In this document: positions 44,572 to 56,340 of the stretch, one piece after another
Position numbering within the stretch: position 1 is the stretch's first letter
Layout: each line of letters begins with the position of its first letter
Position numbers and translations under genes: made by a program
Source: Sorex araneus
Taxonomy: Eukaryota > Chordata > Mammalia > Eulipotyphla > Soricidae
Length of the DNA: 64,000 bases
NCBI RefSeq assembly: GCF_027595985.1
Contig: NC_073305.1
Location: forward strand, 121,581,739 to 121,645,738
Reading direction: 5' to 3'
The notes under the pieces: model-generated
Seen by the model: only the letters and a program-made list of their open reading frames with translations
Told to the model about the DNA's origin: nothing
Database searches by the model: none

Positions 44572-44572
44572 C
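44520..44572 (+). repeat. (GA)n microsatellite
   Basis: About 25 GA units followed by GGCAGGCAGC and further purine-rich sequence. Confidence 0.95.
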
Positions 44573-44944
44573 AGGCAGCAAGAGAGAGAATACATTGAAT
44601 GAGAGAGAAGAGATAAAAAAAGAGTAGGAGACAAAACTACTATGGTCCAAAGTACCACAGGGAAAATTGGAAATTCACAAATTAAATATGGCATTCTCAA
44701 ACTTAATTTAAATATTATAAATCATACTTAGAAATTATATACTTAATATTACCTTACATTTTTGACTTAAAGTAATGACAAATATGGAAAATCTACTTGG
44801 TTTGTCTTGATATTAAGAGGTCATTTATTTTGTCTTGATATTAAGAGGTCTTTATGTAAATATTTAAATATGATTTAACACTAAAATTAAACCAAGTGAC
44901 TTACCTGCTGTACTATCTTTCTGGCTCCAATCTTTTTGTATTTA
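44573..44944. other. Unassigned spacer with a 28-bp tandem duplication
   Basis: At 44,802-44,857 TTGTCTTGATATTAAGAGGT occurs twice at a spacing of 28 bases. Nothing else recognised. Confidence 0.55.
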
Positions 44945-44958
44945 AAACTAAAAGATAA

Positions 44959-45227
44959 TATTGAATGCAATCAAAGTGAAAGTAAAGTGAAATTTATCAG
45001 TTACACAGGCAAGGGGGGGCTAGGGGTGGTGGGGGAGCTAGGGGTGTTGGGGGGGCTAGGGGTTTGGGGAGACGGGGTGGAGCTATACTGTGATTCTTGG
45101 TGGTGGAATATGTGCACTGGTGAAGGGATGGGTGTTTGAGCATTGTATAACTGAGGCTGAAACTTGAAAACTTTGTAACTTTCCACATGGTGACTCAATA
45201 AAAAATAAATAAATAAATAAATAAATG
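44959..45227 (+). mobile_element. L1 3' untranslated region insertion with 14-bp target duplication
   Basis: Only 269 bases of L1 inserted: TATTGAATGCAATCAAAGTG, a long G-rich tract, TTCTTGGTGGTGGAATATGT, GAAGGGATGGGTGTTTGAGC, then an (AAAT)n tail. The perfect duplication AAACTAAAAGATAA is at 44,945-44,958 and 45,228-45,241. Confidence 0.93.
45012..45080 (+). other. G-rich tract with quadruplex potential
   Basis: At least six runs of four or more G (for example GGGGGGG, GGGG, GGGGG) lie within about 65 bases, several spaced by CTA or TGTT. This is the L1 3' UTR G-rich tract. On the plus strand it could form intramolecular G-quadruplexes. Confidence 0.75.
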
Positions 45228-45332
45228 AAACTAAAAGATAAAACTTAGGTGTTAATTGACATTTATATGAGAATAGGGGTAAAGAATTTTAAAGAAATAT
45301 TTAGGCACATAATTTGAAATACTGTCAATGAT

Positions 45333-45578
45333 GGGATTGGAGTGATAGCACAGCTGGTAGGGCTTTTGCCTTGCACACAGCTGACCAGTTTTTGATTCCT
45401 CTGGCCATCTTGGAGAGCCTGGCGAGCTACCAAGAGTATCCCTCCCACACAGCAGAGCCTGGCAAGCTACCCCTGGAGTATTCGATATGCTGAAAACAGT
45501 AACAGCAAGTCTCACAATGGAGATGTTACTGGTGCCTGCTCGAGCAAATTGATGAACAACAGGAGGATACTGCTATAG
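45333..45578 (+). mobile_element. Family B RTE-derived SINE, sense, full length
   Basis: tRNA-like head (GATAGCACAGCTGGTAGGGC), RTE 5'-UTR segment (CTTGGAGAGCCTGGCGAGCT, TATTCGATATGC) and RTE-like 3' end (GATGTTACTGGTGCCTGCTC). The tail is decayed. Confidence 0.9.
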
Positions 45579-46769
45579 TGCTATAAGTAAACCAGAAAAA
45601 TGTCAAGAAAATTGATAACATGTAAGGTGTTTCCTATGTGTGCTTGCCTAATACCTAAATGTAAAAATCACTATATATCTTTATGACTATTTGGTAACAT
45701 TTCAAATACTAATTATTTCCATAAATTCCAAGAGTGGAGAAGAGTTTTATAAGTAGTTTAAATGTGAAACAGATATAGTAGCAAGATAATGTGAAATATA
45801 AAAATATATAAGAAAAGAACTACTACTGGTATTGAAAATGGTTTCCACATAAATCATGTTTAGTTCATTTTTAATTCTTTAAAAGTACCCTATTAATTAC
45901 CTAGTCACTTTTATAATAGCAGGGATTCAAACATTTAATCAGCTTTGATAATATGTGTGTGTGTTTATAATATTCCTGCCTTTCATTTTCACTGACAACA
46001 AAAAAAGCAATTGGTATGTGAGAACAAAATACATGAGTAAAGTAGAGAATGGGTTTCCTCTGACAACTTCATGATTTTACTTATGTTCCTTATAAGACTT
46101 TTGCTCTCCAACCTTTCAAACTTTAATCTATACTTATATGTATGTTGTAATTCCATATCTCCATGGGAAATTCAAAGTTGTTTTTTGCCAAGTAAAATTA
46201 AATGAAAAATAATAAATCAGCTTCCATTTGCACACTGGCAAAATGGAGTCAAACTTTAAACTATTAAATATTCAATTTTTTTATTTATGAAAGACTATAG
46301 GAAATAATTTTCACTTCCATTTTTAAATTTAGAAATTAGAAATTAAAAATATAGCTATGGTATCAATTATTTTTAAGATCATCTGTGGTACCAATAGATA
46401 TCTATGTCAGATATCTTCAAGGGCTACATTTTATAATAGTATCTCATTATTATTTTAATGCTTGTTTTAGACTGTAGAAGGTAGGGAGTCAAAATTCCAG
46501 TTCTCTAATTATAATTGGGGAGATTTTTCCATATTTAATAGTTTCCTCTTTTCCTAAGTTCTCTCAGAAACTTGCTCAAACAATCCAATTATTTAAAAAA
46601 CAAACAAACAAAAAAAGAAACATGAGACTTACACATATCCTAGAAGTAAAAGCAGGCCTAGACTGATTACACATTGAGTTAAAACTTGCAAAAAATTCTC
46701 AGAGGGTGGATGGGGGTGAAAGTGGACACACAGGCAATAATCAGCCAGTGGGAGGAACAGGCTAATGCT
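45579..46769. other. Unassigned AT-rich DNA
   Basis: No gene or recent repeat. A (CAAA)n run lies near 46,600-46,617. Confidence 0.5.
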
Positions 46770-46965
46770 ACAGGTCAAGGACGCTGCTCTGTTTAGACAT
46801 ACAATGCCTGGAAACCACCAGGACCATATCTGGGAGTCCTCTGGAGCATCCAGGGTTATATCCTGTAGCAAAGGGTGGGGGAAGGTATACGGAGCTGGCA
46901 ATCTGGACTCAGTAGGACACTATTTTGCTTCCTTAACTATTATGCTATGACTCTAGCTCCCAAGG
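46770..46965 (-). mobile_element. Old tRNA-type SINE, antisense (tentative)
   Basis: Has CCAGGACCATATCTGGGAGT and a head-like end TATTATGCTATGACTCTAGC. Strongly diverged and rearranged. Confidence 0.45.
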
Positions 46966-47485
46966 TTCAATTTTATCCCCTATAGTTGATTATATTTTAT
47001 CTGGCAAACAGGTGGCAATCAATATGTATTTAACCAAATGATGAACAAATTGATAAATCATTTACCCTACTTACCTTCCAAGATTTTTAGGAAACTTTTT
47101 GCTATTTTGAGATGACTATTTGTTGTTGGCATTAGAAGCTATGGAACTATGGGAAGAGAGTATTCCTTTTAAACCTCCAAGCATAAGCTGCTCCTCTTGA
47201 CAAGGCATAAAAGAAATATGGAATTCTGTAATATTTCTCTGCCTTTCCCTTCTTCCTCATCAATTCTTCCATCTCTTTCTCTCTCCTGTCCTTTTTTTTT
47301 TACCATATCTGAGAGCAGCCACCTTCGGGAACCTCTAAAACTCTAGCAAAACAGTTTATATTTCAATAAATGTATTTATTCATTATCTTGTCTGAAATTC
47401 TTTGTATCTGTACATACGTTCATCTTTACTAATAGTTCCAAAAGGTGACGAAAGTCTTATTTTTGTGTGTGTAAGTATCCTTGAT
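46966..47485. other. Unassigned AT-rich spacer
   Basis: No gene or known repeat family before the RTE copy 3 target duplication. Confidence 0.5.
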
Positions 47486-47699
47486 TCTTGCTGACAAATT
47501 GTTTGTATCACTTGTATCACTTGTCATCCCATTGATCATTGATTTGCTCGAGCGGGCGCCAGTAATGTCTCCATTTGTCCCTGTCATGTGCTAGTGCAGC
47601 CCAATGATATCTGCTTGCCTCAGGAACAGGAAAAGCCTCAAATCATTCACTCAGGGATTTGACGAAGAAATCTGACCATCTAGTTGGTGGGCGGCCACA

Positions 47700-48958
47700 G
47701 GGTCTTCTGATGTCCAATGGAATCCAGTCAGTAACAGCTCTAGTCCAGCGGTCGTCTCTGAATGGCATTACATGACCAGCCCATCTAATTTTTGATGCCT
47801 TGGCAAATGAGAGAGAATCCCTGATTCTTGACCATCAATGAAGGTCAGAACTCTGGATTTCTTCTCTCACTTGAGTGAGACGTGATACTCCTAGCATAGC
47901 TCTTTTGATTTCTCTTTGGGTTACACTAGTAGCGTTCTCATCCTGTTTGCATAGGGCCCAGGTCTCTGAGGCATATGTTAGTGCAGGAAGAATGGTGGAA
48001 TAGAAAAGATGTGCTCAGAGTTGGAGTTTCTTCGTCCTCTTAACCACTTCTTCAACGCTCTTGAAGGCATTCCACGCTGCTCTCTTCCTCCTGCGCAGTT
48101 CTGGCGCCAAGTCGTTCGTTCCTCATGTTGATTTCTCGACCCAGGTACACATAGCTACTACATTCAGAGATGTTTGTTCCATTGAGAGCAAATGGAGCAT
48201 CAGGGAATAGTTCATTTTTCATGAGCATCGTCTTGTTGAGATTCAGCTGCAATCCGACCTTTCCACCCTCCTGGTCGAAGTCGGCCAGAGTTTGTGCTGC
48301 TTGGCTAATGGTTGGTGTTATGAGAACAATGTCATCAGCAAAGCAGAGGTGGTGTAATTGCCGACCATATATCTTCACTCCCAATTCTTCCCATTCCAGT
48401 CGTCGCATGATGTTCTCAAGGGTGGCACTGAAGAGTTTTGGTGAAATGGTATCACCCTGCCACACCCCTCTCTTTACATCAATGATCACTTCCTTGTAGA
48501 ATGGTGAGATCCTGGTGGTGAATCCACAATACAGCTCTAGGAGGATTTTGATATACTGAGTTTGAATGCCCTGTTTAGACAGGGCTTCAATGACCGCTTC
48601 AGTCTCAATAGAATCAAAGGCCTTCTTTAAGTCGATAAACGTTAGACAGAGCGGCATCTTGAACTCTCCCGAAACTTCTATGAGTTTGGTCACTGTGTGG
48701 GTATGGTCTATCGTGCTGAATCCCCTTCGGAACCTGGCCTGTTAACATGGTTGTCCTTTATCTCGTGTTCTGCCTACTCTATTCAGGATGACACAAGTGA
48801 ACAACTTGTAGACGACAGACAGCAGGCAGATTGGGCAATAGTTGCCAATGTCATGGAGGTCTCCCTTCTTGTACAACGGAACGGTATCACTGGTTTTCCA
48901 CTGAGATGGAACGTTGCATTCAGACAGGTAGTGTGTGAAGAGTTGGGCCAGTGTATTG
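47700..48958 (-). pseudogene. RTE reverse transcriptase half, copy 3
   Basis: The best preserved RTE protein piece in the window is an open frame of 213 residues at 48,052-48,693. Palm motif A reads LTFIDLKKAFDSIE and motif B reads GVWQGDTISPKLF; a W replaces the arginine I expect there from memory. Motif C is an intact FADD at 48,331-48,342. The tail continues with NGTNISECSSYVYLGREINM, typical of RTE. Frameshifts on both sides break the frame. Confidence 0.92.
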
Positions 48959-49059
48959 TTGGCTCTTAATACCCATTATTCCCATACCATATTTGATAGG
49001 GTTCAAATTTGGTGTGAACCATGATAACAAATCTAAGGGCGATTGGAGGCCGACCTAAA

Positions 49060-49250
49060 AGCCTACATCCCTCTTGGAGAGCCCTGCAAGCTACCGAGAG
49101 TATCCTGTATGCATGGCAGAGCCTAGCAAGCTACCCATGGCATATTCGATATGCCAACAACAGTAACAACAATTGGCCTCATTCACCTGACACCAAAAGA
49201 TCCCCCAATATGGCAGCGTTTAGAAAGATGAGCAAGGAAAGGCTGAAAAA
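49060..49250 (+). promoter_or_regulatory. RTE 5' untranslated segment shared with families B and C
   Basis: CTTGGAGAGCCCTGCAAGCT, GGCATATTCGATATGCC and the AACAACAATTGGCCTCATTC to CCCCCAATATGGCAGC stretch occur here in the RTE and again in the short elements. B copies stop after AACAAC; C copies continue further to a CTAAAATCTCAGGG-like word. RTE 5' regions act as promoters in general; promoter function here is inferred. Confidence 0.5.
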
Positions 49251-50710
49251 ATCTTGGGGACAAACTAGATTGCCAAAACGAAGAAAGACTAAAATGATTG
49301 TCTGTACTTTCAATGCATGTATGCTGGCATCAGAAGCATCCATCGAGGACCTGATGGTGCAAGGGCAAAAGATCAAGTACAACATCATTGGTCTGACCAA
49401 AACAAGGAGACATCAATCACATCATGCCATTTTCGACACTTCAGAAGAATTGTTCCTCGGAACATGCGACAACAGAGGCGTCGGTGGCATTGGTGTCCTT
49501 ATCAACACGAACTTGGCCATGAGCATCGATTCATTCAAATGCCTAATGACTTGAATCAGATGATTACTCTTGAATAAATGTGGCTCACTGCCTGCAGTCT
49601 CTGTCTTCATCTTCTAGGCACCGACTTCCAACTATGATGAAGAAGAAATTAAGAGGTTCTACATGGAACTGGAGAAGTTCTATAATGAAGACCACACCTT
49701 CTACAAGATCACTGTTGGTGATTTTAATGCCAAGATAGGTCCAAGTCGACCTCAGAACTCCACATTGGGACCCATGGCCTAGAATGGAGCAATCAGGGCG
49801 AGAGACTGAATTCATCATGTCGACCAAAACCATCCATGGTAACTCACAGTTCCAGAAGGCCAAATCTAAACGCTAGACATGGGAGTCTCCCGGTGGGCAG
49901 TTCCACAATGAAATTGACCACATCATATTCAATCAAAGGTTTTGCCTCACCAATGTCGCTGTTGTCCCAAAATTCTAAATGGGATTGGACTACCGTCTTC
50001 TTCGTGCAAAATTCTACTTCACAGAATGGAGAGAAAGGACTCCAAAATTTAAGTTTAAGAAGAGAACTTCCAGAATGACCACCAATTGGGAGCTCTTTGG
50101 CACTATTACAGCAACGTGGGAAGATGCCATCCTTGACAATATCAAGGAGGAATATGATCGACTGGTTCAGCACCTCCATAACTGTGCAAGAATGCCGAGA
50201 GTGAGAAAGCCACAAACAGACTCCTGTCTTCGGAAACTCTCGAGCTCATTCGTCAACGTGTTTTGGCGTGACCCTCAGGCAACCACAATCTAATGTCTGA
50301 GCTTGCAAAGCTGTGCAGAGATGCGATAAAGGAAGACCTCAAAGAGAAAAGAGCAGCAGTGTTGGCCAGTGCAGCAGAAGCCGGGAAATGTATTCTCAAT
50401 GCTCACCTGTCCTTCGCCAACTACAAAACCAAGATGAGTGCCCTCCGATGTCCCGATGGATCTATCACATTTTCCAGAAAAGCAATGGAGAGGATTATTA
50501 ATGACTTCTACTCGGATCTCTTTGACAGCCATGTCCACCTGCCCACTTACCAAATTCCGCAGGATGGATATTTCGTTTCCAATGTCCTCCCTTCTGAAAT
50601 CCAACATGCCATTTTGTTGGTAAAGACGCATACGGCACCTGGTCTGGACAAGGTCAGACCCGAACACCTGAAGAATCTGCCGCTTGTACTTGTTAATACA
50701 CCGGCTCGAC
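49250..50710 (+). pseudogene. RTE endonuclease half and linker, copy 3 (inverted segment)
   Basis: Endonuclease pieces include VCTFNACMLASEASIEDLMV and GVGGIGVLINTNLAMSID (49,294-49,554), then a GDFNAKIG block near 49,720-49,743. The linker to RT is at 49,979-50,710, with KLTSNYKTKMSALRCPDGSI-like sequence (residues ANYKTKMSALRCPDG visible) and APGLDKVRPEHLKNL at its end. The frame stops where the inverted segment ends. Confidence 0.88.
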
Positions 50711-50724
50711 TCTTGCTGACAAAT

Positions 50725-52255
50725 ACAAATTAAATAGCAATTACTTTATAAAAGTTATATCATTTAATATATGACACAAATTTGTCTCTACTTATTTATG
50801 TAATTATTTCCCAGAAGAGAAAGATGAAATGCATATTTCTTATTAGGTTGTTTTATCCTTAAAAATTTGGAGGAGTTATATTTTTGCTAATGTTTAGGTT
50901 TATTGCTTGCTTTCTTGACTAATAGCTACATCAAGTCTATAGTTCTCTGGCCATACTTTTCAAAAGATTGATGACTCAATCTTAGGCAAGATTTCTAAAG
51001 CATCAATATACCATAAAATTGGCTACTTCCCAATTTACACAATGAAGTAGATTAAAACAACTTGAGTATAACAATGAAAATATTATACCAATTGGAATGT
51101 AAATGTAGAAATAGCCTAAGGCTGTTTGATTCTCACCAACATAATTATATTTAAGTAAAGTAAAGAATTTCTTTTCTTCTTCCCCTTAAGGGAAGATTGA
51201 TTCCTACTGAGAAATAAGTAGCATCCTCCTGTCAAATACAAAATAACTGGAATCTCTCTTACAAGTACTTATTGCCTCTAAATGGATATGCTGTCTAAAC
51301 ATGAAGGTACTCTGAGTCTCTTTAAAATAAAATTAACTGAATGTACCTACTTTATTTCAGCAATCAACTTTAATCAGGCACCTATGAAATCTAGTCTTAA
51401 CCCCTGGTCAAAAACATCATATTGTAGAGTAATGAAAATAACAGACATAACTTATCATTTGTTTTAGATGTCCAATGAAGTAAACAAAATTAACCATTTC
51501 TAGGGGGTAATCACTAACAATTTTTTTTTAATTTCTAAAAGTTTAATATGAACTTTTTTCATTCTTGAGGCAAAATCTTTATATGATTCATCCTCATTCC
51601 ATTACTTTGCTTAAGCAAATCAGTTAAAGTACAGATGGATGCAACTACAAATAAAGCTACCTGTCTAGACAACTACCTTAGAATGTTCAGGAAAATCTCC
51701 TTCACTATAGAAAAATCCCTTGTTGGTATATATCATTAACCCAAATATAGCACTTAAAGTAAAAGAAAAACATGATGGAATTGCTAGAATAAATGTGCTT
51801 TGCAAGTAAATATATTATGTGGAAATGTATGAATATTTATTTCTCTACTTCCTACAACATGCCATATAAATAAGGCTTTAAGAGAAACAATATTCAATCA
51901 AAACCATGAACCATTTAATTGTTTAGTCATTTTAATAATGAATTTAATCACTTTAGTAATTTCTAAGAAGTTTTTAATTTTTTTTAAATTTTTCTGTTCA
52001 ACTAATTGCATAAATATGAATCTTGTACTTTTGAAATCAGATTTAAAAATCACTTGTATCAAAGTTATACAAACTAACTTAATATCAACTTTAATTGAGT
52101 TAATATTAATTCAAATACCAAGATTCCACGTTGTTGTTTTGTCATCATTATAAACAAATATGGCCTTTGTAACAATTAGTCCATGTAGACCAAGGAAAAG
52201 TTTGGCCAATGTTCTATATTATGAAGTTCTAAAATTTAGAGTTGAATTGACTTGA
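50725..52255. other. Unassigned AT-rich DNA
   Basis: No gene or recognisable repeat over about 1.5 kb; one of the longer repeat-free stretches. Confidence 0.5.
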
Positions 52256-52430
52256 TGGCCAGAGACATAGTATAGGGCTTAAGGCACTTGCTTTTATGTG
52301 ATTAATCCGGTTACTACTCCAAAAACCACCTATGGTCTATCAAAGCACCACCAAGGGTCACTCAACTGACAGAAGCCAGAATAGTCCTTAAACATTGCAG
52401 GCTGTGGCCCAGAACACCCAAATGACATGA
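52256..52430 (+). mobile_element. Old tRNA-type SINE, sense
   Basis: Decayed head (ATGGCCAGAGACATAGTATA, TTAAGGCACTTGC) and body (CAAAGCACCACCAAGGGTCA). Confidence 0.6.
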
Positions 52431-53929
52431 AGTTTATTACAAATAATATGCTAAGATATGGACATCAAAGATGTAGATAAGCTGGTGTATATTCACTCTA
52501 CTTGATCTCTTTCTTTGAAGAAGCATCCTCTTTGTAATAAACATATTAATCAATTATCTTTTAAATTCATTTTAAAAGATAATGCTGTGCATTTTGAAAA
52601 TAAAATTATTGAATATCACAGCTACTTTTTAAAATTTTGTAAGTCATTAACATAAGCATAAAAACTATTAGGGAATATCCGATTAAAATTGATATTAACA
52701 GACTTCATAAAAATTTCTGATGAAAATACATGGATTTGATAAGTTGTGTGTGGGCTTTCAAGGGTTTAGTAAATGCCACACAATATACAGCTGCACCTGT
52801 TTGGACTAGAAAGGAAGAGTAAAGTACAGTCAGGAACATATTTCCTATCCTTTGGAATCTGACATTTAGAGTAAACCAAATGTGCATCAAACAGTTGGAG
52901 AATAATAAAGGACAGAACATAAATATAGACAGGAAAATATTGAATAGGAAAAATGTTCTAATCAAGTTTTTTTCCCCTCTTGTTTTAGGCTTAAACCATG
53001 TCATTGCCAATGTAAAATGGAAAACTGGCAATAAAAGCATCCATTTACATGAGAAATTACCCAAGTGCCCCCACACATACTGCTTTCCATGCACAATACA
53101 AAGTGGTTCCATTTTCAGTAGAACATATGCTAAATGTTTAAGCTCAAAGATGATTTAGACAAAATGGAAAAGATTTTTTAAACATTTATTTTACACTTTA
53201 CAGGATTCATTTAGATTGGCAGATGTTCCAAAAACCCAGAGAAAAGTAATTTAACCAGCTAGTGGGAAACACAATATTTGAGAAGACAGGAGAAAAAAAA
53301 TCCCTCACCTTGTAGAATGTAGTATCTGCATTCATGTAAATAAGTTAACAATAAATAAATAATATTCTAGAGGAAATCTCATTGTTAAGATACTTAAAGG
53401 CTTCCAAATTCTTTTGAGTACCTGCAGCAAATGATGTATTGATTTTGCTGTTAAACTGCACAGCTGTAACCAACACATTAGACATGGAAGATAAAAGCAA
53501 TGACTAAAGCACCTTATTTCATCTGTCACACCTGAGGCATTGCCTTCTGCAGACCTTTAGTATATTAGCATAGAAAATCAATTAGGGAAAGAGCTAAACA
53601 AATGATGGGGGAATAAAAAAAGCCTCATTCACAAAGAGTCAGGGATGTCAACAAGCCCAGGAAACTCTGGTAAACTATATGATATCTCCAAATAAGCCAC
53701 AACAACTTTCTCTGAACTTTTAAAAGTCAGTTGTTATGTATTGCAGATTCCTCTAAGCCTATTTTGTAAGGTCTGTAGCTATTAAGCAACACATGATACC
53801 TTGAAATTGCTTGTGGATAAAATGAGTAACTATGACAAACACAGCAAAGTATTGCTTAAAGGTTAGTATACATATCTTAGGTCATAACAATTGTATATCA
53901 AAAATTATGACTGCAAGAGCTGGAGAAAC
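52431..53929. other. Unassigned DNA containing a 135-residue open frame
   Basis: No known repeat. A minus-strand open frame spans 52,705-53,112 with two hydrophobic stretches (residues about 25-40 and 48-75). On the plus strand TTTTTTTCCCCTCTTGTTTTAG at 52,968-52,989 is a good-looking 3' splice site followed by a 56-codon open stretch. Neither protein resembles a family I know. These may be chance in a conserved or unique region. Confidence 0.4.
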
Positions 53930-54150
53930 TACAGCATTCAGACACTTGCTTTGGCTGTAGCTGGCCTTCCATTTCAATCTCTGACCCCAAATAATCCCTG
54001 AGCACCATGGGTGTGACTCTGAAGGCTTCTGAGCATTGCCTTAGTCTAGATCAAGGCTGTGGGCTGAGTCACCAGGAGAGGACCAAGTGACTCTTGATAA
54101 TACTCCTGAGAACAAAAAAGTATATCAATAAACAAGTAAACATAAATAAG
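53930..54150 (+). mobile_element. Old tRNA-type SINE, sense
   Basis: Head remnant AAGAGCTGGAGAAACTACAG, body CCTGAGCACCATGGGTGTGA, and an A-rich CAATAAACAAGTAAACA tail. Confidence 0.65.
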
Positions 54151-54299
54151 CAAACAAGGTTCTAAAGTATTTAATAGATTATCTAAATATTGTATGCATG
54201 GGTCCTGAGATAAGAAGCACTGTTATTTACATTTGTATGGCCTCTTCTATGCTTCTATATGATCATAAACTTGTAATGTCACCTAGATACTTAATTTTT

Positions 54300-54467
54300 T
54301 TTTCTTTTTGGGTCACACCTGGTGATGCACAGGGGTTACTCCTGGCTCTGCACTCAGGAATTACCCTTGGCGGTGCTCAGGGGACCATATGGGATACTGA
54401 CATTTGAACCCGGGTTGGCCGAGTGCAAAGCAAACGCCCTACCCGCTGTGCTATCGCTCCAGCCCCA
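54300..54467 (-). mobile_element. Family A SINE, antisense, with 16-17-bp target duplication
   Basis: Complete reverse copy from T-rich tail to TATCGCTCCAGCCCC. The duplication AGATACTTAATTTTTTT lies at 54,285-54,301 and 54,468-54,484, merging with the tail on the left. Confidence 0.95.
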
Positions 54468-54484
54468 AGATACTTAATTTTTTT

Positions 54485-55559
54485 AGTCATACTCATAGTC
54501 TTATTTATCACAATAGTCAAATGACACCTTGTTAAATAAACAGAATACGTAAGCACTGTTAGAAGTTTTTAAGCATCATGGTATAAAACTTTTCTTTAGG
54601 AACGTTTTTATTCCCCCACAAAGAAAATTTAGCTATTCCTTGTAAAGGATATTATCATTTCTGGAGGATGTTAGAAGAGCCACATATATAATCTGAGATT
54701 ACCTTTTTGACAAATGCTTACTCTTTTTTTTTGTAATTTGGTAAAATTATATCAAATTATAGGACTTGTTTTTATTTATATTTTTATTTCTTTTACTTGT
54801 GAATACTGCATTGCTATTTTCTTAAGTCACTTTACTGCCTCTTCTTCTTACTTACCTAGAGATGATAATTTAGAATATCATTTGTCTCATACTTCCCTGC
54901 CTAAAGATATGTTCTTCTCATGAAACAGTTTATAATTCAATAACCAGAGCTCCACAATCCCCAGATCTCTGCTGACAAATTCTCATAACCATTCTCAGTA
55001 GTTTGTGGAATCTACAAGCTCATGTTAGCCACTGAATTCAATATATTAGGACCTTTAACAGAAAAATAAAATACTCCTACTTACCTTACCTTGCTATTAA
55101 TTTGCTTCACAAAACCTGGAGTCCCAGCCATTAATCCATATCCAACTTTTCAGTTAAATCAACTGATATTTTTTGTGTACAATATTCTAGGCATTGCATT
55201 CCCACTTAAATTACATTTTGTTATTATTAAGACAATTTTGTTGAAAACAATACTACTTGTTTGTTTCCAGTTTGTCCCATTCCCATCTCAATTCCCATAG
55301 CCAACCCCCCAGTTTGTAAGCATCACATATTTTAGCAAAATTCCAATATTCTTTTGTTTCATTTTGTTTTTGTAAAGTATTTAAATTAAAATAAATTTAC
55401 TCAGATAAGCATGAGGGAATAAAAGAGAAAACATGTGTTCAAGGAGAACACATAGGCTTTTCTGAAGTATGTTTATGAAATCCTGTCCATTCCCTTAATT
55501 TGTATCATTATGTAGCACATATGATGCACATAGCATTTGGGCTCCACTGAATTTATTAT
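54485..55559. other. Unassigned AT-rich DNA
   Basis: No gene or recent repeat recognised. Confidence 0.5.
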
Positions 55560-56340
55560 TGTGTAATTTGACAGCTTCTGATTCTCTTGCATATTTCAGC
55601 AGAGTAGTATTCCAATGTCTGAATTCCAATGGTTCAATGCTCCAGGAACAGAAAAAGCCTCAAACCGTTGTCCAGTAACTAATGATTACACATATTTTTT
55701 CATGCTTCTGTTGGTCATTTGTAGCACTTTTGGGGGGAAATGTCGCTCAATTATGATCTCTATAATAACTTTATGAGTTTATTTTTTGTTGTTGCATTTC
55801 ATAAATGTTTTTTTAACACTTGCATATTTACATTTTGATAATTGTATGGTATATGAAGATTTTCACTCATTCAGTAATTTATTCTTTTATTTTAGAATAG
55901 TTCTTTTTTTTAGTTTGATATAGTCCCATTTATTTATCCACATTTGTGGGGTTTTTTTTTTTGACATTGAAAAGGAATAACTGAAGAAGAAATTTTGAAG
56001 TCATTCTTAAGACGAGTTTAGCTTAAGTTGTCTTCAATGAATTTTTTTGGTTTTAAGTCTTATATTTATGTATCTGATGAAAATAATGTTTTTGTTTACA
56101 TATGAATAACTTATTTTCCAAACACCATTTGTGATGAAACCTTTTTCTTCACCTTTTAATGGACCGAACTAATTTTTTATAAATAAGTGCAATGGATGGC
56201 TTCCTTCTGGCCTCTCATTTATGTTCCACTCATCTAAGAATGTTATTTTAGAGGAGAAGGCTCCCACACTTGCTTTCATTATTTCTTTAACTATTTAGGG
56301 AGTTTTAAGGAACCATGCAGATTTTGATTATTTTGTCCTA
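55560..56340 (-). mobile_element. Ancient L1, antisense
   Basis: Order of words follows antisense L1 ORF2: GAGTAGTATTCCAATGTCTG, CATGCTTCTGTTGGTCATTT, TTAGTTTGATATAGTCCCAT, TATGAATAACTTATTTTCCA. A small RTE-like word sits at 55,628-55,675. No usable frame. Confidence 0.65.

Larger units (their letters stand above)
47500..50710 (-). mobile_element. RTE-clade LINE, copy 3, near full length with internal 5' inversion
   Basis: Perfect 14-bp copies of TCTTGCTGACAAAT (47,486-47,499 and 50,711-50,724) bound one insertion. The 3' half (47,500 to about 48,959) is antisense. The 5' half (about 48,964 to 50,710) is sense. The two halves together cover the element from the 5' untranslated region to the 3' end, about 3.2 kb. 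Both halves contain the same ~17 bases around AATACACTGGC at their RT break points. This is the structure left by twin priming. Confidence 0.95.
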
